This document shows positions 23,101 through 34,740 of a DNA stretch of 64,000 nucleotides, in pieces. The stretch lies in assembly GCA_025345505.1 (NCBI GenBank), contig JANVCC010000152.1, positions 2,241,318 through 2,305,317 of the forward strand, given 5' to 3'. How positions within the stretch are numbered: position 1 is the first letter of the stretch; each line of letters opens with the position of its first letter. The translations under genes were made by a program, and so were the position numbers. Under the pieces are notes generated by a model. That model was not told the DNA's origin. It was given only the letters and a program-made list of their open reading frames with translations, and did no database searches. The DNA is from Todiramphus chloris collaris (Eukaryota; Chordata; Aves; Coraciiformes; Alcedinidae).

Positions 23101-24060
23101 CCATTTTCTGTGACTTGTTCAGGAGCAGTGGAATGAGGCTTGGTGTCACCGAGGTGAGTGAATCTGGGTGTCCCTTCCTCACATGTGGTATGGCACATTG
23201 CCCACTGCACTGCAAGGTCATTGAGTTCTGTCAAAAGATTGGAAGCCTAGAGTCAAAAAGGCATTACCAGATTTCAGCAACGTATGATTAATTTATCCCC
23301 ACAGAGCCACTTCATTTCCATTATTTGTTTATGGAACGGTTTATAGCACCAGGAGAAACACCTGCAGCACATTTAGCATCCTTATCGTCTTTCTCAAATT
23401 AGAGTTTGTAGATAAAAGGGGTGAGAAATAATCTACTACTGAGTGGACTGGTGCCCTGAAGAAGAATGCTGAGGTACATATATTTACTGTTCAAGATAGC
23501 ATCCAGATGATATCTGCCCTGGGCTTCTGCATGCTTCCCTGTTCTCTGGATGTTTTAGGTATCTTGGAGACCTCTTCTCTGCAACATCAAGGTATTGTGA
23601 GAGGGTAGTAAACACATGAAGAACATTACCAGAGATTTACATATCACCTTACCCTTACTTTGTGTAATTTAAAAAGGCATAATAGAAAATAATGACAGAT
23701 GGAAGAAAGCTTATTCAATACTTTTATGATGTTTACAAGGATTAAATGTTTCAGGCTAGAGGCTGTTGTCCAATTGACTATAAACATTAATTTGCATAAA
23801 GCTTCATAATAAATTATAAGATACCTACATGTGTATGTTATATATATGAAATTGTGCATATTCTTTTTGTTGACTCTATGTACACCTTTCTCCAAAGTTG
23901 ATTCTTTGGGGAGGTAAAGAAGAGCAGAAGACTGAATTTTAAAAAGTGCATACTCTCCTTGCATCTTGCTTTCCTCCTCCCTCCATTATTATTGTTTAGC
24001 AACTTGCCTTCTCTATCCCTCTGCTTGTTGTTTTTTGGGCAAGCTACTTCTTTTATGTGA
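20131..24060. other. Unique AT-rich stretch, no gene seen
   Basis: Nearly 4 kb without a recognised repeat or gene. Open frames up to 109 codons (22905-23234 minus) and overlapping hydrophobic frames at 20420-20750 minus and 21662-22600 plus are found, but none has a motif I recognise. A TTTTG array lies at 21977-22002. Confidence 0.5.
21977..22002. repeat. (TTTTG)n microsatellite
   Basis: Four TTTTG units followed by a T run. No nearby element accounts for it. Confidence 0.9.
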
Positions 24061-24064
24061 TTAT

Positions 24065-24652
24065 TGTGGTTTAACCTCAGCCAGCAACTAAGCACCATAC
24101 AGTTGCTTGCTCATTCACTTCTCCCCCCCGACAAGTAAAACTCATGGGTTTTATATTTTTATATGTATAATATAGATATATTTATATATTTATCATTGAA
24201 ATAAATATAAAAAATATATTGAAACAATAACAATAATAAGATAAGAATAATACTAGTAATGAAAAGATAACATGAAGAAGATAACGAAAGAAAAGTGGTG
24301 TACAATGTAATTGCTCACCACATGCTGACTGATGCCTAAGCAGTGATCTGCCTCTCCCAACCAACTCCCCCCACTTTATATATTAGAGATAATGTCATAT
24401 GGTATTGAATATTCCTTTTGCCAGTTTGGATCAGCTGTCCTGGCTGTGTTGTCCTGCAAATTCTTGTGCCTCTCCAGCCTTTTTTTTGGCAGGGCATGAG
24501 AAGGTGAAAAATCCTTGACTTAGTGTGAACACCATGGAGCAACAACTAAAAACACCACTGTATTATCAACATTATTCTCACACTAAATCCAAAACAAGTA
24601 ACTGTAGCAACTACTAGGAAGAAAATTATCCCAGAAGAAACCAGGACGGACA
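24065..24652 (-). mobile_element. Complete-looking solo LTR, avian endogenous retrovirus, minus orientation
   Basis: About 588 bases bounded by TG..CA: plus-strand start TGTGGTTTAACC, end 'aaaccaggacggaca'. This matches my memory of a widespread neoavian ERV LTR. Landmarks are 'ccagcaactaagcaccatac' near the left end, an AT-rich centre, 'caccacatgctgactgatgc', 'ggatcagctgtcctggctgt' and 'cttgacttagtgtgaacacc'. On the minus strand a TATATAAA box sits at 24375-24382, correctly oriented for LTR transcription towards lower coordinates. The flanks attat (24060-24064) and tttat (24653-24657) could be a 5-base target duplication with one mismatch, but AT-rich context makes this weak. No internal viral genes remain. 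Confidence 0.85.
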
Positions 24653-26935
24653 TTTATACTGGGGAGGGGTATGATATAAATAGAGGTCCATGAGCTACTG
24701 TATTGCAAAGAAACTGAGAAAACAAGACTGACTCTACACCAAGCCTAATAAAAATTGGATAGAAATTCTACAACACAAAAATATTTCCTCAGCATTAAGA
24801 CAAATCCAGGAGATGAGGATGTATAAGAAAATTCATATACAGCTCTAAAAAAGTGACCTGATGCTGTATGCAGTCATCATTATTTGTTTATTTCTCCTAG
24901 CATTGCAAGGTATCAGCTCCAGGAAATGTCAATGTGAAATACCAGATTATGGAATAGAGGTGGTTTGTAACCATCCCTTCCAAGAAAGTGTAAGACACCG
25001 AGGAGGCCCAGTGAAATCACAGCAGAGGTATAGCGGTCATGAAAAAGTGTAGTATATGTTCCTAAAGCAATAGGTACAGCTTTAAAATGTGTAGGTATTA
25101 ACTCCAGGACTAAAGAGGAGCTTAGTTGTGTTTGGCCTTTCTATGATCAAAATAACTAGTTCTCCTAAAGTCTGAGATGCTGGTATATTGCTGGTAAAAC
25201 TATTACATTTTCCAGAAGAGAATCTAAAAACAGTAATTATCTTGTCAGAAATACAGGTTGCAGAGAAATGAGTGCCAGTACATGTTGATTCTGTTGAAAA
25301 ATATCCAAAATCTACCGTGCAATTGGTACAAAAATAGGCAATTCGGAAGTGAGGCATCATCAGTCTATGACTCATCTGTGTTCTTTGAGAGGTCAGAGTG
25401 TGTGGGACAGAACTGTCCGTGGGTTTTGTTTCGTCTTGGAAGGAATGGAGCCACAGGACATGATCAGCTGACGCAATAACACAAATATTCTCCAAGACTT
25501 CATTAACAATTACATACTACAAAGAGACAATGTCACTACAGATGAAAAGCCACTGAAATCTGGAAGAGGCAGATCACCAAAGCTGGCACACACATGTCAT
25601 TGTAACTTTCTACTTCAGCTTGATTTGCTATATTTCATTAGTATTACAGCACTTTGAAAAGGGAACACGCAAATGAATAGATGGACAACAAAGAAGGTTT
25701 TATGACTCCGTTGAGATGTTAATGTAAGACAGATAAGTCAAGAAAGTCAAAAAGTGATGATGAACATCAACCAGTTGCCTAAAAATATGTATGCAGCCAA
25801 AGTGTGGTCTAACCTACTTAGTTATAGGACACAATTTACACATTTCTTTGGTAAGTGTGAGAACATCATTGGTGCTGTCAACTCAGTGACCAAACACTCT
25901 TCAAAATCTTTTGGCTTCCAAGAACAATTTTGTTAATAATCTTCCTCAGTATCACTTTACTGAGTTTAATGAGTCCATCAGCAACCCATTTGAACATGAC
26001 ATATTTTGTATTCTCTAACAGTCTTTCACACAATACCATCCTGCAATGGGAAGACCATAAATGAAATATCAGTGGCTATTTCCTTTTTCTAGTTCAAATC
26101 ACTGTCTGAGGTACAGGAGACTCACATGAACATGTTATAATCTTAATAAATCACTTTGGGTGATTAATTTTACAGAATATTCCAATTTGCATCTATGACC
26201 TCCTAGTGATTATTAAGATTAAGAATGTCCTATAAAGACACAGAACAAAATAGTATTTCTCTGTCTTCATAGTCCAGATGATCCAGGAACTACAAACATT
26301 CAAAGGAGATATGACTATTTGAGAAAAATCTTTGCTATGTAGTTTTGCATAGGTTTCATATTCAGGTGATGTGAGCCCACAAATACGAAAGTAGTGGAGG
26401 ATTGCAAAGTATACCAAATGAATCTTAAGTTTTCAATCTTAATTAGGTCTGACACTTTGTTACAGCAATCCTACAACAGTGACAAAGAACTTATTATTCC
26501 TGAATATAAGAAATACACATGTGCTTTTTCTGTATGTGATTAAATGCTCAGTTTCACCAGGAAATTCATTTCATAATTCGTTAATGAGTGTGCATAAATG
26601 ATACTCAATTACCTGCCACTACAGGTGCTTTCCAAGACTTTAATTTGAAACACATGACAATCATTCTCTGAGGAAACAGGGAAATGGGAAAAGCCAGGAG
26701 AATGGAAGATCTGTTCTTTAAAGTGTAACACTCGAAGAAACATTGTTGAGCATGACAAAATTCTTTGGTATATAACATTTGTGCAGTAGAACTCTTCAAG
26801 GGAAGGTTATTTTGTCCCTTGTAGCCTGTGGTTTTATAACACTTAAGGCAAATTAATGTATTCCACTGTGGACAGTCAATAGAATAGGTGAAGAGCTCCA
26901 GCTGCCTTATTTAAATGCCTTAAGTTGCATTTGTG
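24653..26935. other. Unique AT-rich stretch, no gene seen
   Basis: No interspersed repeat is recognised. It includes a short frame at 24861-25052 with a hydrophobic N-terminus (reported as a finding) and a 137-codon minus-strand frame at 25082-25495 with no recognisable domain. Confidence 0.5.
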
Positions 26936-27715
26936 AATCACAGAATCACAGAATGTCAAGGATTGGAAGGGACCTCGAAAGATCATCTAGTCTAACCCCC
27001 TGCCAGAGCAGGACCACCTAGAGCAGGTCACAAAGGAATGCCTCCAGGCAGGTTTTAAATGTCTCCAGAGAAGGAGACTCTACAACCCCTCTGGGCAGCC
27101 TGTTCCAGAGCTCTGTGACCCTCAACAGTGAAAAAGTTTTCCTTATGTTTCTGTGGAACCTCTTATACTTCAACTTATATTCATTGCCCCTTGTCCTAAC
27201 ATTGGACATCACTGAGAAGAGCCTGACTCCATTCTCCTGACACTCACCCTTCACATATTTATAAACATTAATGAGGTCACCCCTCAGTCTCCTCCAAGCT
27301 AAAGAGACCCAGCTCCCTCAGCCTTTCCTCATAAGGGAGATGCTCCACTGTCTTAATCATCTTTGTGGCTCTGAGCTGGACACTTTCAATACATCCCAAG
27401 ATGCCTTTGGTCTTCTTGGCCATGAGGGCACATTGCTGGATGATGGTCATCCTGCTGTCCACCAGGACCCCCAGGTCCTTTTCCCCCATGCTACTCTCTA
27501 ACAAGTCAACCCCCAACCTATACTGGTACCTGGGATTGTTCTTTCCCAGATGCAAGTCTCTACACTTGCCCTTGTTGTATTTCATTGTATATCTCCCTGC
27601 CCAAGTCTCCAGCTTGTCGAGGTCACGCTGGTGTGTCAGCCACTCCTTTTGTATCATCAGCAAGGTTGCTGACAGTGCACTTCCCTCATCGAGGTCGTTG
27701 ATGAATATATTGATT
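26936..27715 (-). mobile_element. CR1 LINE, minus strand, with internal deletions
   Basis: The inverted 3' end is well kept: 'aatcacagaatcacagaatg', 'ggattggaagggacctcgaa', 'gatcatctagtctaaccccc'. The element then reads leftward into ORF2. The minus frame 27277-27720 keeps the D-L-G-V-L-V-D block and the C-terminal [13 protein letters not shown] block. Two parts are missing: about 100 bases between G-C-I-E and S-V-Q-L-R-A (the R-E-V-I to L-E-Y-C region), and most of the RT catalytic motif between F-I-N-D-L-D-E and the Q-R-D-L block. The subfamily differs from the plus-strand copies at 28 and 57 kb. Confidence 0.95.
27277..27714 (-). pseudogene. CR1 ORF2 C-terminal remnant
   Basis: An open frame of about 147 codons on the minus strand derives from the region downstream of the reverse-transcriptase palm. 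It starts at F-I-N-D-L-D-E and ends after L-G-L-F-S-L-E-E. The RT active-site aspartates are deleted, so the frame is open by chance rather than by selection. It runs with the element. Confidence 0.88.
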
Positions 27716-28365
27716 ATCAAATATATTGGTCAAAAAAATGAGAAGTAAACTATTCCAAAAACTTACAGGGCAATATTATTCTTCTCCAACTAGGATCTAT
27801 TTTAGTGACAATCGGTGATCTTGCATTGGAGCTCCTAAGTCAGAAAACTATCAGGACATCCATATTGCAAAAATGATGATAGATGTTTCTTTTTCTAGAT
27901 CAGTATGCAAGGGAGTCACAAATAATGTAATAAAGTGTTACATTGTAGGGGCACGTTGAGAAGAACAAGTCCAATTATGTTGAGTGTTCGGTTTCTCTCT
28001 TGAAAATGTACTACAAATACTTTAATATATAGACAATAAGCGAAGAGAAGAGTTTAGGCAGGGCATGGAATTGAATAGAGCAGCCATCATTAACTGAATT
28101 AAGGAAAAATATTTAGGATTAAGACAAGTAAAAAGAAATTCTATCAAGAAAGTGTAGCAGACAAGCCTCATGAACTGCTAATAGCTCAGCCTAGCAACAA
28201 AACCTTTTTTGAGTATAGACAGAATGAATCAGTCATGCTGTAACTCTGTGAGGATGGACAGATTTATTCTCCGTCTAAGAGCCATATATCTGTAGTCAGT
28301 ATGTGTGGTTTTTTCATTGGTTTTGGTCTGTGTATCACACTGCTCAGAATGGGGAACAATGAAAA

Positions 28366-29489
28366 AAGGTTAGCGGATGAGGGAAAGACTGTGGACTTTG
28401 CCTACATAGACTTCAGTAAAACCTTCAACACTGTTTCCAACAGTTTTCTGGAGAAACTAGCTGCTCATGGCTTGGATGGGTGTACTCTTCACTGGTTTAA
28501 AAACTGGATGTATGGCCATGACCAAAGAGTTGTGGTGAATGGATTTAGAATCAGTTTGTGGCCGGTCACAAGTGGTGTTATCCAGGGTTAAGTATTTGGG
28601 CTAGTTCTGTTTAATATCTATATCAATAATATGGACGAGGGGATTGGGGGCACCCTCAGTAATTTTGCAGACAACACCAAGTTAGGCAGGTACATTGATC
28701 TGCTTGAGGGTAAAAAGGCTCAACAGAGAGATCTGGAGAGACTGGATCAATGGGCCAAGGCTAATGGTATGAGGGTCAATGAGATCAAGTGCTGGGTTCC
28801 TGCACCTGGGGCAGAACAACCCCATGCAATGCTACAGGTTTGAGGAATAGTGTCTGGAAAGCTGCCAGGTAGCAAAGGACTGAGGTGTGTTGGTCAACTG
28901 CCAGCTGAATATGACTCTCAGCAGTGTGCCCGTGTAGCCAAGAAGTCCAATGTCATCCTGGCTTGTATCAGAAATAGTGTGGCCAGCAGGATTAGTAATT
29001 GCCCCCTTGTACTCAGCATTAGTGAAGCCACGTCACAAATACTGGGTTCAGTTTTGGGCTACTCACTACAAGAAGGGGACTGAGATGCTGGAGCATGTCC
29101 AAAGAAGAGTAACGAAGCTGGTGAAGGGTCTAGAGCAGAAGTCTTATGAGGAGTGGTTGAGGGAACTGGGGTTGTTTATCCTGCAGAGAAGGAGATTGAG
29201 GGGAGACCTTATTGCTCCTTACATTTCCCTGAAAGGAGGTTGTCGTGAGGTGGGGGTTGGTCTGTTCTCACAGGTAACAAGCGATAGGACAAGAGGAAAT
29301 GGCCTTAAGCTGTGCCAGGGGTGGTTTAGGTTGGATATTAGGAAAAAATTCTTTACAGAAAGGGTTATAAAGCACTGGAACAGATTGTCCAGGGAAATGG
29401 TAGAGTCACCATACCCGGAGGTATTTAAAAAAAATGTAGATGTGGTGCTTAGGATATGGTTTAGTGGTGACCTGACAGTGCTTGGTTAA
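28366..29489 (+). pseudogene. CR1 ORF2 (reverse transcriptase) remnant, catalytic D to N
   Basis: This RT-derived frame is split into 28366-28591, 28631-28843 and 28950-29489. The second catalytic aspartate of F-A-D-D is replaced by asparagine, a change expected to abolish polymerisation in any RT. An in-frame TAA interrupts the palm before it. The C-terminal end has lost the usual stop after the V-L-R-D-M-V-like ending and reads on for about ten codons. No endonuclease region is present. Confidence 0.9.
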
Positions 29490-29540
29490 CTGTTTGATTT
29501 GATGATCTGAAAGGTGTCTTCCAACCAAAATGATTCCTGA
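28366..29540 (+). mobile_element. CR1 LINE, plus strand, RT palm to 3' end
   Basis: The copy begins in the RT domain ('gcggatgagggaaagactgt') and is continuous to the 3' end ('ggtgtcttccaaccaaaatg', with a single decayed tail unit). Blocks in order include a variant of D-F-S-K-A-F-D-T-V (here D-F-S-K-T-F-N-T-V) near 28409, then L-E-K-L-A-A-H-G-L-D-G-C-T-L. A stop at 28589-28591 falls just after V-I-Q-G. The catalytic box is F-A-D-N at 28664-28675. The late ORF2 region is open from 28950 to 29489. It is fuller but older than the 57 kb copy, with many point changes and no large deletion. Confidence 0.96.
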
Positions 29541-32489
29541 TGAGAAGAGTCTTTCCCACCAGTTGTCCTTATTCACTACAGGACAGTGATGTGACAAGCT
29601 CTAAGTTTCCTCCCTCTGACCTTGTTTTCCTTCATCCCTTTGTCACTCAATCTATAGATACTGAAACTCCACCTTCCCAAACCTCACAGTATCTCATAGC
29701 TGCAATGTCCATAATATTCCTCCTTTTCTCCTTACAGTCTTGCTTTTCCCTGCCACTGTGTTTCAATACCTTTCACACTAGCCATTATATTTCCAGGAAC
29801 ACTGAGATGTTTTCCGTATAGCACATTTCTCTTCACCACATCCTCACTGGTGGTAAGTGAAGTGTCAACACAACTACTTCTGTTCAGAGAATGCTTTCCC
29901 CAGCTCTTCCTATGTTCCTACTTTAGAGATGTCGGCCCTTCTCCAGTTTTTTTTTGCACTCCTCCTTCACTCACATCCTACCACTCCTTTCTTAACCCTC
30001 TCACAACAGTAATGTATGATATTTTTGTGTTGTTTAAGGGACTACACAAACCAAGGACTAGAGAGAGCTCTGTCTCTACTTAGAATATTTGGCTTTTTGC
30101 AGGTATGTGGAAAAGAAATTTAGAGAGGTTGACCCAAATTCTCAGTTAGTGCAAAGCAATGTAGTTCCACTGAAATCACCAGTATGCATTCATTTACAAC
30201 CTTTCAGGAGAGGGTCTTTCTTTGAAAGACCAGTATTCTCTTACCTTACTCCACTTCTCTTTTATACTTAACACTAAGCAACAGAAGTCAGGAAGACATT
30301 CTCTTTGCCAAGAACCTAATTTTCTTTTCCATTTAAATGTGGCCTATTGGTCACTACCACTGTAGCTGTCTAAGGGGAAAGAGGAAAAAAAAAAAGCACT
30401 ATAAATAAATACTAGAATTCCCTTCATGATTCATACGTGAATTTACACTTGTTTTGATTATGGTTGAGGCAACCAGAAAGTCCTGATGTGGTGGCAAAAC
30501 CAGCATCTGGGCAAACTGTAAGCTAGTTTAGGCAGAGAATGGTGCTAAACTAACGTAAACAAAAAAAACCCCAAAAACCCCAAGTCAAAACAAAACACTG
30601 AAAGGTTTTTCTAGTCATATCTAGAAGTCAATATTAGTGTACACAGACATGGGAAAGAGTCTCAAAGGAAATAAATAAACTAGCCGTAGAGAATGCTAAA
30701 TGCTGTCTTCTGTTCATATTCTATTAATGTTAATACTGTGAGCTTTGCTGATAAATCTGTTCTTGGTAACATATAAAATATTCATATACCACCATAAAGG
30801 CACATGATGCCTTGCAGGCAAGGGTCAAGGTAAGTTCCTCACCTTGGAGACTTCCAAGTGTAAGGAACCAATCTCAAACATGACTAAATTAGAACAACAG
30901 AGAAGTTGAAATTAAAGGCCTAAGAAAAGAAAGACAGATGAGATGAAATGAGATGAACAAGATGTATGAGGATTTTTCAGAGTACCTGCATCTTGTTTTG
31001 ATCTAACCCACTTCCCAGACAACATCTCATTTGTCACCAGACATTCATGTTTTCTATTCAAACCAGAGTGCTACTAATTACAATCCTATTTATTGCTATA
31101 GTACCTAGAATATTATGCAGAGACAAGTTTCCTTTTATAATCAACACAGAAATGTAGGACAAGGTGGTAAGACACGTCTTCGCAGGAGCATTACTCACAA
31201 GGTGGAACAGGAGCAGTACTCTCTTCCAAATCCATGAAGCAGGCAGGTTGCAGAAACAAAGAAAATCGTGAAAAAACCTTCAGCTCTTGGAGCAAGAGTT
31301 TACAATGACTGTAGTTTAGCAGTAGGCACTGCCTGGATTACAGAACATCCTGAACACAGATGTATTATTTTGACCATTCTCCACATTCTGGGTTGCCATA
31401 TGTTTTCTTTCCTCAACCCATTGCAAAAGTTATCCATTACTGTGGCACCTTCCTGCTATTGACTGGAGCTTAGACTTGTGTATATGGCCTCCTCCACAGT
31501 GACCAGCAAGTGTTTTGTCTGGATCCTCCGGAAAAAAACCCCAAAGTTTCATTTGAGTCTGAGTAAAGAAAATAACATTAGAGATATCTCTATAAACTTT
31601 TAATGCATTCTCAGTGTGAAGAGAGTCCTTTAGTGATATCCAAGTATTATGCACAAGAAGAAAATACACACAGTGAGGAAAAACCTTTTTTTTCTGAATT
31701 ATTTAATATGCATAATTATTAGAAGACTTGTGAAAAAATTTGTACCCTTGTAAGACCTAGTAGTAGCCATGAAAAAATGCTGTTTGTGGTATGATAAAAG
31801 ATTGCTGCCTTTGAAATTTTACTATCATTATATTTTCCCCTCATTTTTATCTTTTGGTTTTTTTTTGGTTGGTTTGTTTTGTTTTTGTTTTCATTCTATT
31901 TCCCTTCTGATGATACCTGAAGTGACTAGAATTACCATCCAAGTTTTTATGAGACTAAATGCTCAGGTTTGTTTTTACTATTGCCAAAATTTTTATATGG
32001 AGGCTTAGGACCCCTGAATTCTATGGGAAATTCTGCCACTGACTGATATAACCTGGCAAGACAAAACATGAGGGTAGGGGAAAGGCTAGTAAATCACTTT
32101 TCTCAAAAGAAAAATGGAGGCAATTAAGGATAGACCAATTTTCTATTGCACTAGTAGCTACCAGAATGACTAATTGTGTTGTAATGGTTTTTTGTACTCC
32201 CTTCAGACTTTTTTTCTTGTCCTGTGCTTAGATTGCAAACTCCTCTGGCCCATCGAGGCAGGACTCATCTGACTACTTCCAAGTGTCTGTACTGCAGACA
32301 TTCACATGGCATGATTCATCTCATTCTGGTTTGATGTCTAAAATAGGTCATATGAATCATTCCCTGGAAACCCTTTTCCTTTGTCTTGCTGAGATGTGGG
32401 TGTCTCTTGCAATCTGACTAGATAATACACAGACACATCTTTGTGCGTGTATGGATTTGTAACATACTCAGCCTTGTATTGTGAACCTT
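29541..32489. other. Unique AT-rich stretch, no gene seen
   Basis: About 3 kb without a recognised repeat or gene. Open frames of up to 93 codons follow each other on the plus strand at 29540-30271 without a domain or a shared reading frame. An A run lies at 30389-30399. Confidence 0.55.
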
Positions 32490-33064
32490 GCTGGTCCAGG
32501 GAGGTGATTCTTTCCCTCTACTCCACTCTGGTGAGACCCCACCTGGAGTACTGTATCCAGCTCTGGAGTCCTCAGATCAAGAAAGACATGGATCTGTTGG
32601 AGCAGGTCCAGGGGAGGGCCACAGAAATGACAAGAGGGCTGGAACATCTCTACTGTGAGGAAAGGGTAAGAACTGGAATTGCTCAGCCTGGAGAAAAGAA
32701 GTCTCCGGGGGCACCTCATAGCAATATTTCAGTACTTAAAGAAGGTCTATAAGAAAGATGGGGACAATCCTTTTAGCATGGCCTGTTGTAATAGGACAAG
32801 GGGTAATGGTATTAAGCTAAAATAAGGTAGTTTTAGACTAGCTATAAGGAAGAAAATTTTTATGCCTTGGATGGTAAGACAGTGGAACAGGTTGCCCAGA
32901 AGTTGTGATGCCCCATCCCTGGAAACATTAAAGATCAGATTGGATGGGGCTCTGAGCAACCTGATTTAGTCAAAGGTGTCCTTGCTCACAGCACGGGGGA
33001 TGGACTAGATGACCTTTCAAGGTACCTTCCAACCCAAACTATTCAATGATTCTAAAATTCTATG
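32490..33064 (+). mobile_element. CR1 LINE, 5'-truncated, with 3' tail
   Basis: Starts at 'gtccagggaggtgattcttt' (the R-E-V-I block), passes 'gagaccccacctggagtact' and 'ggagcaggtccaggggaggg', and ends 'ccttccaacccaaactattc' with a three-unit tail to about 33064. The late ORF2 frame is open until about 32752 and then shifts. It belongs to the same broad subfamily as the copies at 7.1, 51.6 and 54.1 kb ('gctctgagcaacctgattta'). Confidence 0.95.
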
Positions 33065-34573
33065 AATGTGAGCAGTTTTGTCCCTGTTGAATGAAAAAAC
33101 AATTTTCAGGCTGTATGATTTTTTCTGTGGTGATTTTTCTCTCTATCTCTTTCTTGTCATACCCAGGCAGAAAAAGAGCTTTAAAATATCAGAAGTAGAT
33201 TTCCTCAGAACCAAGCTAACAAAATCGTCATGATATTCTAATAATGTGAGGAAACAACAAGAGTCTTTCAGCAAAAGATGACTGAAGTGCAATTAGGAAG
33301 GAAAATGCTTAATCTTCCCATTATATCAAATTTTCATGTTCTGTTTCCTCCTTTAAGGGACTGAATCATGACATCATGACAAAAGTAAAGAATTTTTCAG
33401 TAAAGAATCATACTGAATTTTTTATTCACTGTGTGTCCTGAAGGCAGGAAAAAAAAACCATTATACTTCACATCTACAAAAAAACAGGAAAAATTCTCTC
33501 AAGCTGTGTGCTGTGATTGCATGGAAACATTATTCAACCGATCACAAGTCATGGTAGAGTCCCAAGTTAGGGTCGGGTGATGTGACAGTGCATACTTCCA
33601 CAAGTCATCTGGCCAAAGCCTGAAGACTACAAATGAGAATTGGAAGACCGGATAGCTTGATGGACTGTCTGATCCATCCCCAGTACCATCTAATCCCAAG
33701 AAAAAGATTCCAGTGACTTCTGTAGGCCACAGATGTTTGTAGATACTTCATCCTATAAAGGATGTGAGTATTTTTGAATGCAAGCTGACTAATTTAATCA
33801 TGTTCTTTGGCTACTAACAGTACTGCACTGATAGTACCATGACAGCAGTACTTCCGATGTGTTAATGAATGTTTCCCACAGTGCCACTGATAAAAGGCAA
33901 CTATTACTATCTTCATTTATATTTGTGGAAATGCAACACAGAAATTAAGTAGGATGCAGATCCAGAGGCAGAGATCTAAATGTAGATGTCTAGAGATGAG
34001 CTGAGAGTCTAAGCTCCCACAGCAATCAAAAAAGCTCAGAGATCAGTGCAGCTCATCCTACAGCAGGCATAACTAAATTGCTCTGTAGCCTACAATCAGT
34101 GCACTGTTTATTCATTTTTAAAGAATTATTATTGTTACTGAATGAAATTAATGATTCAATTAATGAATGATTAATTAATGAAATTATTATTTAATTCATT
34201 GGTTATAATGGCAACATAGAGACTTAAAAATGTTCAGTTATTTCAACACAGGTGCCTAGGGACATCTGAGATCACCTTTGACCTCCAGCTGCTTTGCCAG
34301 AAGTACATGGGTCTTATGTGCCAATTCTGTGCAAATGTGTCAGGTCACCCAGGAGATCTCAGCTAGACAAGACTCCTACCCTTGGAGCAGAAGGATAAGG
34401 CCTAACAGAAAGAGACAGGGCATGTCATCTGGGGTTTGGCTTCTGATTCCATCTGCCTAAAAATAAATCACTGTAAATGGATATAGTTATTTATAGAAGG
34501 AGGCTCCACTTACTGTTAGGAATCAGTTTAGCTCCCTAAACACCAACAACTATTAGCATTTGATACGCTGTAA
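33065..34573. other. Unique AT-rich stretch, no gene seen
   Basis: No gene or interspersed repeat recognised. It contains the AT-rich palindromic tract at 34136-34203. Confidence 0.55.
34136..34203. repeat. AT-rich degenerate repeat with palindromic ATTAAT cores
   Basis: Variants of 'aatgaattaat' recur four or five times with ATTAAT/AATTAATT cores, giving both direct and inverted symmetry. It could extrude as a weak cruciform, or present clustered TAAT homeodomain-type sites. A slippage origin is the simplest reading. Confidence 0.75.
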
Positions 34574-34740
34574 AGTCACAGAATCACCGGATCACAGGAT
34601 GTTAGGGGTTGGAAGGGACCTCCAAAGATCATTGAGTCCAACCCTCCTGCTGCTTACAGGCCTTTTCCAGGTGCTATGCCAGCATTAGGTGGCTGCACCA
34701 GGCCAGAGACATCTTAAATGTCTCTATGTGGGCAATTGAA
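34574..34740 (-). mobile_element. CR1 LINE 3'-end fragment, minus strand
   Basis: Inverted tail 'tcacagaatcaccggatcac', then 'ggttggaagggacctccaaa' and 'agtccaaccctcctgctgct'. Similarity is strong for about 80 bases and weak afterwards ('gacatcttaaatgtctctat'), so the left boundary is firm and the right one approximate. Confidence 0.85.

Noticed and set aside
22905..23234. 109-codon minus-strand frame
   Set aside because: No recognisable domain or signal peptide; length is within what chance gives in this window.
25082..25495. 137-codon minus-strand frame
   Set aside because: No motif and no splice or promoter context; overlaps a plus-strand frame of similar quality.
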